Below are positions 47,376 through 58,589 of a DNA stretch of 64,000 nt, one piece after another (positions within the stretch are counted from its first letter, which is position 1; the number at the start of each line of letters is the position of its first letter). Location of the stretch: contig ML679946.1 in assembly GCA_007922225.1 (NCBI GenBank), positions 90,778,394 through 90,842,393 of the forward strand. The letters are read 5' to 3'. The notes beneath the pieces were generated by a model. It had not been told where the DNA came from. It saw nothing but the letters and a program-made list of their open reading frames with translations, and ran no database searches. This DNA is from Emydura subglobosa. Taxonomy: Eukaryota > Chordata > Testudines > Chelidae. The translations under genes and the position numbers were made by a program.

Positions 47376-48649
47376 ATTGTTAGACAAAGGAAACATCCAA
47401 GTTGTATGAGATCCACACAGAGTATAAGAAGGTGGTTGTTCAAACATTAGGGGTTCAAATCCCGAAGTTCCTATTCAGTCTTCATTTTAGGTAGATTGTC
47501 CTGTGACTTCCATGCGAATTTTACCTGAGTTAAACCTAAGCAAAAATGGAATAAGGGCATCAACATTTGGTCCCATTAAATAAGCACTTATGTGATATCT
47601 ACTATGGGTCTAATTCCTGAGCAGCTGAGAAGCATCTGTAGTTCCCATTAAAGGAAATCCAAGTTGTAGAGTTTTAGCACTTTCCCTATTGTACTATGTA
47701 TTATGTGATATTTATCGAACATCTCCACTGTGTTAAGAACTGGTTTCTGCAGTGAGCTTACATAGTCTAGCACTTATATAGTGAGAGAATCAACTCTATG
47801 ACTCCAAACATTAAGGAATAGCTTCAATTTATGTTTCAGAGCGTATCTTTCACATGTCCACATCAAGAAATGGAATTAATCCAGTGATTGATGTGAAGTT
47901 GCACACCACCTTTCTAACACTGAAGGATTATTTTGATGGCTGATGTTGGTAATATGGATCTGACTTTCTGATATAAATAGCCATGTGTTCTGTTAAAAAT
48001 ACTGGATTTAAAAAGCATAGTTCCTGCAGCCTGTATGCACATACAAGTATCTGGAATTATTCTATATCTTATTACAAAATTAACTTACTCTTTAAATCCA
48101 ACCTATTCTGGACCAAGCTTTTAAGGAACAACAATCAGTTGCGTGTGGCTTCAGGCCAGTGTCTACTAGTGTCTACTATCATAGTCTGATTCTGTATTTG
48201 CATTAGTAAGGAAGTAAATGCTTTTCTGTTAAAAATGGTATATGTGGAAGTTGAGCCAAGTATCTCTATGTGCAGAATTTGCAAAATCATGTAAGTGACT
48301 TAGGAGCCTATGTCACATTTTCAAAAGTAACTTAGGAGCCTGCATCTTCTTGAAAGTCAAGGGACTTTAGACATTTGCAGGGAGATTAGGAAAGGTAGTT
48401 GGTGCCTAATGTGGCAGATAAGGGCCTACTGGGATCTTCAAAAGTGTCTAAGAGCTAGTTTCACTAGGGGGACTTACAGACCTTGATTTTACTGGTTGAC
48501 TTTAGTGCTTAAGTCCAACACATAGGCACCACTGGTATTCACAAAACTGTTGATCAGCTGCTGCCTAACCCTGTAGACACCTAAAGTCTTTACATACTTA
48601 AATTTCCACTGGGAAAGTCCCTTAGACAGTTAAATTGCTGCTGCTGGGA
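47376..48649. other. No recognised gene
   Basis: Near 48295-48480 are repeated 'cttaggagcctatgtcacattttcaaaag' / 'aacttaggagcctgcatc' pieces typical of small amniote interspersed repeats. Frames are short. Confidence 0.45.
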
Positions 48650-48922
48650 ATGTGCACAGCCACCTTGGTCATGGAGGATAGGTCCATCAACGGCAATGAG
48701 CCACAATGAGCAGGGATGCAAAACCATGCTCTGAAGTGTCCCTAGCCTCTGTTTGCCAGATGCTGGGAATGGGCGACAGCAAGGGATGGATCATTTGATG
48801 ATTACTTGTTCTGTTCATTCCCTCTGAAGCACCTGGCATTGGCCACTGTTGGCCAGACAGGATACTGGGCTAGATGGATCATTGGTCTAACCAAGTATGG
48901 CCATTCTTATGTTCTTATGTTA
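48650..48922 (+). mobile_element. CR1 LINE 3' end
   Basis: Contains 'ggcattggccactgttggccagacaggatactgggctagatggatcattggtc' and ends in repeats of TTCTTATG, the octamer-type tail of reptile CR1. Confidence 0.9.
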
Positions 48923-48944
48923 CACCCATATAAATGTTAATTTG

Positions 48945-49055
48945 CATAGTGGTAGTGCCTAGGGGTCTCCACTAGGCTCAGAGCCCCACTGTGCTAGGAC
49001 CTGTACAAACCTACAGTAGGTGAGCATTCCAGTCCCAAAGAACTTACACATTGCT
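48945..49055 (+). repeat. CR1/L3-like LINE tail fragment
   Basis: 'gtggtagtgcctaggggtctccactaggctcagagccccactgtgctagg...gtacaaac' then 'cccaaagaacttacac'; the best preserved of the five L3-like pieces in the window. Confidence 0.65.
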
Positions 49056-50352
49056 TTCAGTAGGATGACACTGGTGTAACTGTCAACAGAATTTTGCCCA
49101 GAGGGAGCAGTTCTCCTTAGAAGAACATCACAACATTTTGCTTATTGGTAACAACCCAGCTGCTATAAAGGTCAGAGCATGGTGTGTGTGCTTGTCTTTT
49201 CTACTCTTCATGCAAGGATCCAAAATGGTCAGTTTGTGACATGTTTATCCACACCTGTGAAGAAAAGACTCTTAGATACAAACAGGAATTTCAAATATTA
49301 ATTTGCCTCCAGTAGGATATTGCTTTTTGATCCTTCAAAGGGTCCTTCTAATCCAAAACCCTAGAGGCATCTAAACTGAGTGAAAAGAGGCTTTCCATGT
49401 TATAGTTATAAATATAGGTAATATAAAAAACAACTGAGATGGCTCATTCATTCAAATACATTTGCCCAGAGGTAACAGAATCTGCCTGCATAATTTTCAT
49501 ATGAAAGTTACAGGAGCTTTTAGACAAAAGGGATTAAATTCAGGCCTGGTGTAAATGGGTAAAACTGACTTGATGTTAATGGAGTGGCACCTATTTTCAT
49601 CAAATATGAATCTAGCCCGGTACTTCTGTTGATTTATTCCTAGTTCAGATGTTTTCTATGGAGCTGGACATTGTTTCTGCTCCTACTGTGATAGCTGTGA
49701 GGGGGGCCAGCAGTGGCTCAGAGCTGCTGCTTTCTCTGATGCCACTGGCTAGGGACCATACTGCAGGAGCACAGCACTATTCCAGGCCCACAGATGTGCC
49801 AGTTCAGATGTCAGGTGCGAATTTCTCATAACTGATGTAAGCAAGGTCTGAGTGGCTCTCTCCCTGCTCAGCAGCTGAAAGGAGAGCACATTATTTGCAT
49901 AGGCTTTGTATTTGCATGAGTACAATTAAGTACTCAGCATATTGCATAAGCACACTAGGTGCTGAGCATGATGGGAATTGGGCAATGTGTCTAGTGTTGT
50001 GGTACAAGTCACTTTTGTGTTAACTGCAGGGGTAATGAAATGTTGTCCTTTGATTGTATGAACAAATGGCATCAGATCTGTGTTTAGCCTGTTCTGATAA
50101 AAAATTCACTCTTACCCAAACAGAGCCCAAAAAGAATGGCAGACAGCTGTTTCAGCCTTGTAAGGGTAAGAAATCTTTTGCTGAGTTTGTAGCAACTTAG
50201 GTAAAGGGTTACTCTCAGGCATTGCTTAACAATTTTCTTTCTCTGTTAAAAAACAGAATTAATAGTTTTTCTTGGGGTCTTTTGTTTGTATCAATAGAAG
50301 GTTTTCCCACAAGGTGAAATTCACTAAAAATTGAATTAGAGAGAGACTAGGA
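49056..50352. other. No gene; one MITE relic
   Basis: A palindromic relic at 49535-49620 ('ggcctggtgtaaatgg' ... 'tgaatctagccc') belongs to the group at 63543-63638. The rest is anonymous AT-rich DNA. Confidence 0.45.
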
Positions 50353-50563
50353 AAAACAAGGTTACTTACTAGTAACTAATGTTTTTTGAGATGTGTTGTT
50401 CATATCTATTCCCCTATAGATGTGTGCATGGCTACAGGAACTTTTTCTCTTTAGCAAATCCTATAGGGCCAGCTCTAATGCCCCCTGGAGTTCTGTGCAC
50501 ATGTTGTAGTATATGAGGCACTGCTGCCCCTATGCCCTCTCAGTCCCTTCTTTCCACCAACTC
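50353..50563 (-). repeat. DIRS 3' inverted terminal repeat
   Basis: Partner of 56458-56668. Its outermost part (AACAAGGTTACTTACTAGTA) differs from the other end, as in DIRS elements, where the two ends are related inside but unlike at the tips. Confidence 0.85.
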
Positions 50564-50591
50564 TGGGGATGGGGGGTCGGTTGTGGAATGG

Positions 50592-50685
50592 ACATGTGCA
50601 ACACATCTCAAAGAACATCAGTTACTGGTAAGTAACCTTGTTTTCTTCTTCAAGTGATTGCTTATGTCTATTCCACTATAGGTAA
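50592..50685. repeat. DIRS internal complementary region
   Basis: 50592-50641 is the reverse complement of the outer 3' end (matches 50353-50405). 50642-50685 (CTTCTTCAAGTGATTGCTTA...) is the inverted copy of the 5' end (CACTCGAAGAAG at about 56654-56665). In DIRS replication this region templates closure of the cDNA into a circle. Confidence 0.88.
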
Positions 50686-51640
50686 CTAACAAGCAGTACC
50701 TTGGAGGTGGGCTGGATGCAGCCCAGCTCTGCTCAAGCCCGCTACTTTTCACGCCTTGGACAAAGGTGTGGTGGGACATGAAGGTATGTACCATCAGCCT
50801 GGCAGCTGTTTTGCAGATGCCCTGCCCTGGCACTTCTGCTAGGAAGGCTGTGGATGGAGCTTGAGCTCTGTTGGGTGAGCTGTAGCATCTGGAAGTGGCA
50901 CCTTCTCCTGCTTGTGGCCGAACGCGATGCAGGAAATTATTCACAAGGAATTTGTGGTGGCCAGAGATGGGTGAAGCTTTCATCTGGTTGAAAGCTGTGA
51001 GGAACAGCTGCGTTGCTCTCTGGAACGGCCTCGTGCATGTGACGTAGAAGACAGGGCCCCACTTGAGTTTTAGCAAGTGCTGCCTTCTCCTCTCCCCTGC
51101 ACCATGTGGTTCGGGGAAACCTAGGGAGAATATATAATTGGTCCAATGAGACTGGGCAACCACCTTGGGCCGGGTGCAGTCTCACTGAACCTTATCTTAT
51201 AGACCACAGTATGCTGGAGGAGCTCTGGGGTCAGATCCCTGATCCTGGAGACCTTTCTTGCCAAGGTAAATACCCCCAGGGAGACCTCCTTCCCGGAAGG
51301 CTAGAGTGGAGGGTATGACACCCTGAGTTCTGGGGAAGGGGCTGTGGGCTGGGAAGAACCAAGTCGAGATCCCAGGGAAGCACTGCGTTGCGGGTTTACA
51401 GATAGAGCCTTCCACCCCCTTCAGGGACCGAACCGCCATTTGACGGGAGGACCGCAATCCTCCTTCCAGCAGCTGATGGGCAGGTGATATGGCCTCTAGG
51501 TGGGGCTCCAGGGAGGCCACAGTCGGTCCCTGGAGCTTTAGCTGTGGCAACTATTTCCCGAATCGCCTCCCCTGGTGAGAAGCCGGGCAAAGTATCTTGG
51601 GACTGCTCCCGGCAAGCAACAGGCACTTCCACTTAACCTG
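50618..51640 (-). pseudogene. DIRS tyrosine recombinase (decayed)
   Basis: Minus frames carry pieces of a phage-integrase-like recombinase: WDLDLVLPSPQPLP (about 51370) at the start of the catalytic domain, then WGPVFYVTC, and near the C-terminus a degenerate H-x-x-R box (SSPNRAQAP, the His position being Ser) followed by GQGICKTAARLMVHTF, the usual region before the catalytic Tyr. The enzyme would insert the circular cDNA without target duplication, and none is seen at the element's ends. The frame shifts at least three times. Confidence 0.7.
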
Positions 51641-51756
51641 GTACACGGCCTGTGTGGAGGGTTTCCTGCTACCCATCGGTACACACTGGGCCTGTTCTGT
51701 GCGCTCGCTCATCGCCTGCTGGCCACCGATCTATCACTCCCCGAGTTGTCGGGGAT

Positions 51757-52190
51757 CTAGGTCTGGGCACCACAGGTGACCGTGATCCTGGTAGCTGGAG
51801 TTGCGCTGGCTCGGAGGCTCCTAAGATGGGCGATTGAGAAATCCAGCAGCATGCTGAACCCGTGCTGGTGTGGCCAGCTGGAACAATTGGGATGGCATCT
51901 GGTTAGACTGTATGCAGGAGGGGAGGGCGGAAGAGTGAATATAAAGGTCTCTGATCGCTCCGGATGAATGGCATTGGCGAGCACCCCTGCCCTTTGACCA
52001 TGGAGGGACCAGCACCGTGGACACCTCGTGCTGCAGACCGATACAGACTGATTCCCTTTGGGAAAGCCCCACTCCAGACGATCATAGATGCCCTTAGTAG
52101 GCGCAGCGACCCCTCGTGGTGAAGAAGAGCGATGCTTTGACCCGGTCTGCTTCGCTGTTCCTCGCCCCTGGGAGGTGATCACCGCCAGGT
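51757..52190 (-). pseudogene. Linker between RNase H and recombinase of the DIRS element
   Basis: Frames read through a conserved-looking linker: DRLEWGFPKG, then AIHPERSETFIFTLPPSPP, WPHQHGFSMLLDF in overlapping frames. In DIRS pol proteins a similar Pro/aromatic segment follows RNase H. Assigned by order and by this weak resemblance. Confidence 0.5.
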
Positions 52191-52212
52191 CCCAAGGACG
52201 GATAGGTTCCCT

Positions 52213-52520
52213 TCATAAGGCTGATGAATGGGGTCCCACCGCCTGTCGGTGTAGTATGTGGTTGCTACACTGACTGACAGCACCTGTACCTCCCTGCTTT
52301 CGATAAAGCGGAGGAACCTTCCGCAAGCCCTGTGAGCGTTTCGTGTGTCTTCTCATTGGTGTGCCGACGCCTGTCCTTCCTTGGCAGATGCCTTGTAAAC
52401 CAAGGTGAGCGCTGATATGGCACTGTACCCTTTGCTCGAGGTGGCCGTTATCAGGGTAACTGAAGGAGCCTGTTCCTTGAATGGAATGCCCCTTCACCCA
52501 TCCTGAGGAGTCGTTCACCT
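52213..52520 (-). pseudogene. DIRS RNase H (decayed)
   Basis: The 101-codon minus frame contains LYRKQGGTGAVSQCS near residues 71-85, resembling the YxxKQGG..S..LC block of DIRS RNase H domains. It lies between RT and recombinase, as expected. Other catalytic positions cannot be assigned because of frameshifts. Confidence 0.65.
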
Positions 52521-52889
52521 GACTCCGGAGGCTAGGGCTTGCTGCTGTCGGATTATTATTATTATTTTTGGGGGGATGGAGGAGGAGGAGAGGAGAGGGG
52601 ATTGTAGCCCCTCAGTGTATGAGTTGCCTGCTCGGACTGTATTCCGGGGTCATGATTGAAGCGGTCTAAGTGTCAGGCTAGCTATCCTCACCCCATAGGT
52701 GCAGGCCACTCTGTGCCCTATCCACTGTCGGCAACCTTTGGCTGTTGTCGTAGGGCGTTTGTGTATGTGGCCCATCTGAGGAAGTCTGTCCCACAGCCGG
52801 GCTGGGGCAAGAAGGTCTGGTCCGGGAAGCAACCAGTTATGCTGATGCATTCCGTAGGCTGCACCTGAGTTAATGTGGGCTTTGTGCAT

Positions 52890-53234
52890 TTACCAGCAGG
52901 ACCCCGCCAGTCGCAAGAAATGCCTGACTGGCTCACCCCGCTCCAGGCTTGGGACCTGGGCCTGTCTGGGCGGACCAAGCACCTTCAAGCGCGCAGCTAC
53001 CCCGGCCAGGCCTTCAGTAAACACCGTTGGCCAAGTAACAGACCGCAGGGTAAGCTGTAAAGTATTAGAGGGAGTTACCCTTATGAAGTGGAGCAACCTT
53101 GAGGATGTGCATCCCTGACATCCAGGGCAGCATACGGGGTCCCTGTTCCCACTACTGGAGCTGAGGGGACCATGCGAGACTTGAGCCCCTTGCTTGGTAT
53201 TTGTGGGACGACTTAGGTCTGTCACCATCCTCAA
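52890..53234 (-). pseudogene. DIRS reverse transcriptase fragment
   Basis: The 114-codon minus frame reads MVTDLSRPTNTKQ at its start and WPTVFTEGLAGVAARLKV later, which fits the palm region before the active site in DIRS polymerases (D-L-S-R... then P-x-x-F-T-x-x-L). The [YF]xDD box that should follow is not visible; the frame ends shortly after it would occur. Enzyme activity is excluded. Confidence 0.65.
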
Positions 53235-53240
53235 AACCCA

Positions 53241-53292
53241 GTTTTGTTTTGTTTTGTTTGTTTGTTTGTTGGTTGGTTTTTTTTTTTTATCA
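53241..53292. repeat. (GTTTT)n/(GTTT)n simple repeat and T run
   Basis: GTTTT and GTTT units give way to a 12-13 base T run. On the minus (element) strand it is A-rich and directly upstream of the RT fragment. Confidence 0.9.
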
Positions 53293-55009
53293 GGGAGGAG
53301 GAAGTACCTCGAGTAGGACCTCTTCTGCCATCGCCTGCGGGACCTCTCCCGCTGGTCCTGGCTGAGGCGGCCTCGACCTCGGATGTGGAATTGCCACTGA
53401 GAGGGAGGAAGGGGGATGCGTCGAGGGCTGGGGGGAGAGGAGATGGCCGGTGGCCCTAGCTTGCCGAGCTATCTCAGGGCCCCAGTGGGCCGAAGGCCGT
53501 CTGGCTCACCCAAGCCTAAAGAAGAGTATAGGCTAGGGTGCTGCTCTTACATTCACCAGCAGAAGGGCCTTTCCGACTGCCCCATAGGCAAGAGGACCTT
53601 TACTGAGGGCCGAAGGAGCATTCAGGGTGGATGCTATCTCGTAGACCCCCTGATTCTGTCCCCTTGCCCGTAGGTCACAAGACAGCCGTGGCTGGCACCC
53701 CCGCTGCTGCTGTCCCTGGAGACCTGCCTAACACCTGAAGATCTGTGGTGCGTAGCGGCCCAGGGAATGGAGCATGGTCTAGAAGTCCCTGAGACCATGC
53801 AGTTCTGCCTCTATGTGGACGAAGAGAAGGCTGACTCATCCACAGAAGAGCCCCTAATGGACTTCTGGACCTTTTCGGGATAGCCTGGGATTGCAGTCAC
53901 TAACCTCCGGGCATGCCGATGGCAGAGGGAATGGCTCTGCCCACTGAATAGGCAGCCACTGAGGGTGGCAGGAGCACTGCTATAGCTCCCGCGGTACCCT
54001 GCTCTGCAATGATTACAGGCTCAGCATCTGCTGCCAGGCAGAGCCTCAGCAAAGTGGCTCCCCAAGTCCCCCCGAGGGGCTCACCTTCCACTTGCTGGTA
54101 GTGCTATTGAATAAAGTTTTCCCAAACAAGTCTGGCTTGCAGTCACTCTTGTTTTTTCAGGAGTAGAGCCCGTCTGCCCCGCCTATCCCTGTGGCCGGCG
54201 GCAACCACCACGAGGGACCTGGGGCAGGGTGGTGAACAGTATTCAAACCCCTTGGCTGGGCATAATACTTTTCACAGCTCCTTTAGGCATCAGGCTACGG
54301 AGGAGGGGGTTTTGCCACAGGACCCTCACTATGTTGGGCTCCCCTCTGTAGGCCAATGCAGCTACCACTCAGTGGAGTCCCTCAGTGGCATATTAAAGGT
54401 TGTCTGATGCCCCTTTTGCTCCTTCGCCTTCAGCCCCCAGGTGGAGGCCACTTCCTGAGAACTTCCCGGTGTGCCCTAGAAACAACCAGGGCTTGGGAAT
54501 GTGCTTCATCTGGTGGGTGGGGAGGGGAGGGGGCTGCAGGCCGCAGCCCCTCTTCCCATCGACCGGTGGTCCCCACAGAAGTCGCTGCCTGTGGGGCCGA
54601 GTCGTCGTCCCAGGGCGCATGGTGGCCTTTTTCTTGTACTTGAGGCACTGACTGAATCCCTGAGGGGTTGACAGACTGTGGTCCCGTCCCCTCTCGGGAA
54701 ACCCCTTAGACCCTCATATAGTCATTGGGAGGTGACCATTGCCTTTGAGGCCATCTGCCTGGCGTTCTGGCACCTTCATTGATGGATGCTGCCCCAGGTA
54801 CTGCATCCCCAAAGGGACACTGAGGCACCGTTGACAGACCACTGTTGGTGCTGCCCAAAGCCTCTTACTGTGCGGTACCGTCGCTCCAGAGAGCAACCCC
54901 TCAGCAACGACCACCTCGACTACTAGGTTCGTCGTGGGTGCCGCGGCTGGAGCAGGCGTACGGACAACGCTCCAGCGAGCTGGGTGACCTGAGCAGCAAC
55001 CCTGCACCG
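53293..55009 (-). other. DIRS interior between ORF1 repeats and RT
   Basis: Part of the DIRS element where ORF1 C-terminal sequence would lie. All six frames are short and I can name no domain. A + strand AATAAAGTTTTCCC with a TTTTTTCAG tract near 54110-54160 could be part of a further insertion, unresolved. Confidence 0.4.
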
Positions 55010-55560
55010 AGGACTTTTTGCACTCTGCATGCGTCTCGGCGCTGAGTCAAACTCCAGCAACCAGCTCTGCCTGGCCTCAGTGCAGGGCGAACTCCTCGGT
55101 GCTGAGTCTGTCTCCGACCACCAAGTTTGGTGCAGCCTCAGTATGGGGGCAAAACCTCGGTTCCGAGGCTGACTCTGGCATCCGGGCTTGCCTCGGTGCT
55201 GGGTGAACTTCTCGGTACCGAGTCCATCTCCGGCATCCGAGTTGGTGCAGCCTCCGTATGGGGGGGGGGGTGAGATCTTGGTGCCAAGACTGTCTCCAGC
55301 ATCCAGGCTTTGCCTCGGTGCAGGGTTGAACTCCTTGGCGCCAAGTCCATCTCCGGCATCCGAGGTTCCTCGTGGCCTTGGCGCAGGGGGCGAACTGCTC
55401 AGTGCCAAGCCTGTCTCCTGCTACCAGGTTCTGTACTGCCTGGCTATCACCTTGGTGCCGAGTCTGTCTCCAGCATCTGGGTTCTGCATTGCCCTGCTCC
55501 TCGGTACCGAGACTGTCTCCAGTGACCAGGATCAGCACTGCGTACTTGCTGGCAAACTCT
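55010..55560 (-). repeat. Coding-type minisatellite in DIRS ORF1
   Basis: About eight units of roughly 60 bp, some paired into 120-bp steps, built on 'ctcggtgccgagtctgtctccagcatccgggtt'. On the minus strand the unit encodes about 20 residues with DAGDGLGT cores. Because the unit length is near a multiple of three, frames stay open (161 and 153 codons) although they contain no functional domain. ORF1 of DIRS is gag-like and often low in complexity. Confidence 0.75.
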
Positions 55561-56457
55561 TCAGTGCTGGAGCAGTGGGATGGACCTCACCCGGTGCCGG
55601 GGAGTCAAGACCAGTGTAGAGCGGGTGACTTCACTCTCCTCCTCCAGCGGTCCAGAGACCGCGACCTGGGATGACTTCTAGGGGAGCGTTCCTGCTCTAC
55701 CCTAGGAAACCACAGGAGATCTGCAGGAGATCTTCCTCCCCGTACCGGGGATCTCCTGAACCATTCAAGGGGTCCCAATGTGGGCTTCTCCTTAACGCCA
55801 GCCCCTTCTTTCTTATGGAGGTATTGGGGGCAATGGCGTATGCAAGGCCAACAAGGCTCTTGCCACCCTTCGGCCACCAAAGCCGGTAGGTGCCGAGGGG
55901 CTACCCCACTCCTCGAGTCAGGGGAGGCTCCCTGGCTGGAGACGCTGGCTCTGGCAGTGGGTCTCCATGATCCGACCTCGGTGCGGATCTGTGCTCCACC
56001 CCGCCTGCTCCGATGGTGCGGGGGAGTCCGAGTGCTTCCGTCTCCGTGGTGCCAAGTCAGGTCGGTGCCGACGCTGCTCTCTGCACCGGCGGTGCGCTGG
56101 GTACCACAGCGAAGCGGTTGGCTCGGAGCTGGCTCGGGGCTCTGTGAGCCGGGCTTTCAGGCAGATTTTCTGGAGGTCTGAAAGCCTTTTAATCCATTCT
56201 CTTACTTACGAAGAGCTTCCCCCCACTCTTCAGGCAGTGGGGGGTCAGTTAGCGGGAAAGCCTTCCCGCCGGAGCGCACGGCTTGAAGCCATGACACCGG
56301 AGCATACCCGCTCCCGGTAAGAAACTAAGCTAGGCTATCTTCAAGTGTCTAACGATCACTACAGCAGTTACTAATCTAGCTAACTAATTAACACAAAAAA
56401 TCCTAGTTTAACGTTTAAACACGGGGAATAAAGCGCTTGCAATGGAAGCGCAGGCAG

Positions 56458-56668
56458 TTCTAGTAACCGCCACAGGCGGAAAGAAAGGACTGAGGGGGCA
56501 TAGGGCCGGCAGTGCCTCATGTACCGCAGCATGTGCGCAGGACTCCAGGGTGCACTAGAGCCAGCCCTACGGGATCTGCTAAGGGGAAAAAAGTTCCTGT
56601 AGCCGTGCACGGAGGTGTGCACACACCCATAGTGGCATGGACATGAGCAATCACTCGAAGAAGAACCT
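56458..56668 (-). repeat. DIRS 5' inverted terminal repeat
   Basis: Reverse complement of 50353-50563 in its inner part. The outer tip CGAAGAAGAACCTT is matched (inverted) in the internal complementary region. Minus-strand transcription would start here. Confidence 0.85.
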
Positions 56669-56689
56669 TGACTGACAACCGCCAGGGAG

Positions 56690-56905
56690 TTGCCAGCAGT
56701 GGGAAGCACCTGCAGATGGCAGGATCGGTCAGTGGCAGTAGATGGCAGGAGCAACAGCAGTCAATGCCAGCAGATGGTGGGCTCAGTTGGCATCAGCAGA
56801 CAGCAGGAGCCAGGAGCGGTCAGTGCCTGCAGATGCCAGGATCGGTTAGCATCTGTAGACAGAGGGGGGCCAGCACATGGTGGGAGCCAGCAGCGGGGAC
56901 TAATG
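56690..56905. repeat. Minisatellite, GCAGATGGCAGGA-type units
   Basis: Irregular units of about 30-60 bp sharing 'cagcagatgg(c)aggagc(c)' and 'ggatcggt(c/t)ag'. It explains the Gln/Gly/Ser-rich frames there (84 and 127 codons), which I do not call genes. Confidence 0.75.
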
Positions 56906-57069
56906 AGGTCCGGAGGTGGTAGGAGGCAGCAGCGGAGGAGGCCTGGTCAAGCCTTCATCCGGCAGGAGCCTGCAGAGGGGGACATTGCAACGACGATGGT
57001 CAGTACAGGGGAAAGCAAGAAGGGAGAGGCGAAGGACACACTCCAGTACTCTGGGATAGGTTTGGCTCA

Positions 57070-57264
57070 TTGAATTCATGAATTCTGTTTGCACTGTTTC
57101 CCAAACCAGTGCTGTGTTACTTCCCTTCTGTTATTAAAAGGTTTACTTTCTACACTCAGACTCTGTGCTTGTGAGAGAGGAAGTTGTCATGCTGTCTGAA
57201 TAAGGGGGGCCCCTGAGGTGTATTCAGGAGCTCTGATTACTCCTTCCTACACCACTCTCGCGTT
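57070..57264 (+). mobile_element. ERV-like LTR 3' fragment, copy c
   Basis: 'ttattaaaaggtttactttctacactcagactctgtgcttgtgagag' matches 26855-26900 and 25765-25800. It directly adjoins the next LTR. Confidence 0.6.
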
Positions 57265-58420
57265 GGGGGTGTGATGCTGGTTAGATTGGAGGCGAGAGCA
57301 TTTGTTATATTGTTTAACATCAGTATGTCAAAATCATAATAATTTATGTGAGATATGCCATGTCAGGTACTGTTAGAAAGGCTATAATGTGCTAAGTAAG
57401 ATGATAATACTTATGTTCATGTGTGAGGTGTGAAATGGAAGCTATAGAGATATATCTGTATTTAAAAGTGTGCTGTCTGAGTGGCATCTCAGACAGGATG
57501 GCTGCAGCAATAGCCTGCTTAATGGCCCATTAAGACATTCCCAGGTGCAACGGGCCCAGGGGGAGAAGCCAGCATGACCAATGAGTCACCAGAACCTGCT
57601 CATGTGACTCTGGACTCCATTTTGGTTCCTGTGAAATTCCACAAGCACCTAGTGAGTCACCAGGATTTGCCCATGTGACTCCGGACTTCATTTTAGTTCT
57701 TGTAACATTCCACAAGACCTCATGGCCATGGCCAGAGGGTATATAAGGCAGAGGCCTTGGGAATCCATTTTGTCGTCAGTCACCAGTCTACTATCCTGAG
57801 CTTCAGCCACCTACTTACCTCTGGATCAAGTCATCTGCAACTGAAGCTGTGTAACAAAGGACTGAGATCCATCCAGGTGTTGGATGTATATCATAGGAAC
57901 TGTACAAGCCTGCAACTCCACAATTCTTCTAGAAATTTGATGTATATGGACTTTCAATCATTTGTATGTATCTGATTTGCTTTGACCCTTTAACATTTCT
58001 CTTATGGTTTATTTCTTTCTTTTTGCAATAAACCTTTAGTTTTAGTTACTAAAGGATTGGCTGGCAGCATGGTATTTTAGGTAAGATCCAAACTCATATT
58101 GTTCTGGTGCTGTGCCTGACCCTTTGGGGTCAGAGGGAACTCTTTTGGTAAAGAGCATAGAGTTTAAAGAACTGGTCTCTTTACTGGACCTAGTGGCTGA
58201 TTTGGGAGCCAGGAACTGGAATGCAGTAAAAGGGGCTGTGTGCATTTTGTGGACTGGCTTCTTGATAACCAGTGTGTGGAAATCAGAAGCAGTTTGTGGC
58301 TGGTTGGAAAGTCTGACCTTAGTGTCACTCACCAGCGCTGGGAGAATCTGCTCTACTTTTGCAGCCTGCCCTGATCTTGGCATTCTCTGGTGGCTACTCT
58401 GGGCATGGGACGGGTCACAG
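57265..58420 (+). mobile_element. ERV-like LTR, copy 2
   Basis: Same family as 4705-5760, alignable throughout. A clear TATA box (TATATAAGG at 57740-57748) and AATAAA (58027-58032) lie about 285 bp apart. Unlike copy 1, it has an internal duplication of about 72 bp: 'gagtcaccag(a/g)a(c/t)(c/t)tg(c)(t/c)catgtgactc(t/c)ggact' occurs at about 57585 and again at 57653. Confidence 0.8.
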
Positions 58421-58429
58421 AAGTATTGC

Positions 58430-58580
58430 CCTTTGGGGCACCCGGGGGATAGTGTGTGATTTCCCAGGTGACTGGGTGGGGGCTTGAGCCAGTTTGGTGT
58501 GGTATCATTGACAGGGACCCCTAGATATAGAACCCGGCCCTTGCTGCTGCCAACTCTGTCTGGCAGAAGGGTTACACTAT
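58430..58580 (+). mobile_element. ERV-like U5-type block
   Basis: 'tgtgatttcccaggtgactgggtgggggcttgagccagtttggtgtggta' and 'ttgctgctgccaactctgtctggcagaagggttaca' match the ends of the LTRs at 26935-27060. It continues the LTR copy 2 region. Confidence 0.6.
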
Positions 58581-58589
58581 ATTGAAACC

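Larger units (their letters stand above)
50353..56668 (-). mobile_element. DIRS-like tyrosine-recombinase retrotransposon
   Basis: The ends are inverted: 50353-50563 and the reverse complement of 56458-56668 share long blocks ('ggctacaggaactttt', 'ggagttctgtgcacatg', 'tatgaggcactgc', 'cctatgcc(c)cctcag'). An internal complementary region at 50592-50685 joins the reverse complements of the two outermost ends. That trio (inverted terminal repeats plus an internal complementary region next to the 3' repeat) is unique to DIRS elements. Coding remnants on the minus strand follow the order ORF1, RT, RNase H, recombinase. GC content is well above the flanks. All frames are broken, so the copy is inactive. 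Confidence 0.88.

Noticed and set aside
52550..52575. TTATTATTATT run as an origin or regulatory site
   Set aside because: Simple repeat of about 20 bases within a decayed transposon; no supporting structure.
55188..55619. 143-codon + frame
   Set aside because: Produced by the roughly 60-bp minisatellite on the strand opposite to the DIRS coding direction.
56668..57073. Gln/Gly/Ser-rich frames as a low-complexity protein
   Set aside because: Explained by the GCAGATGGCAGG-type minisatellite.
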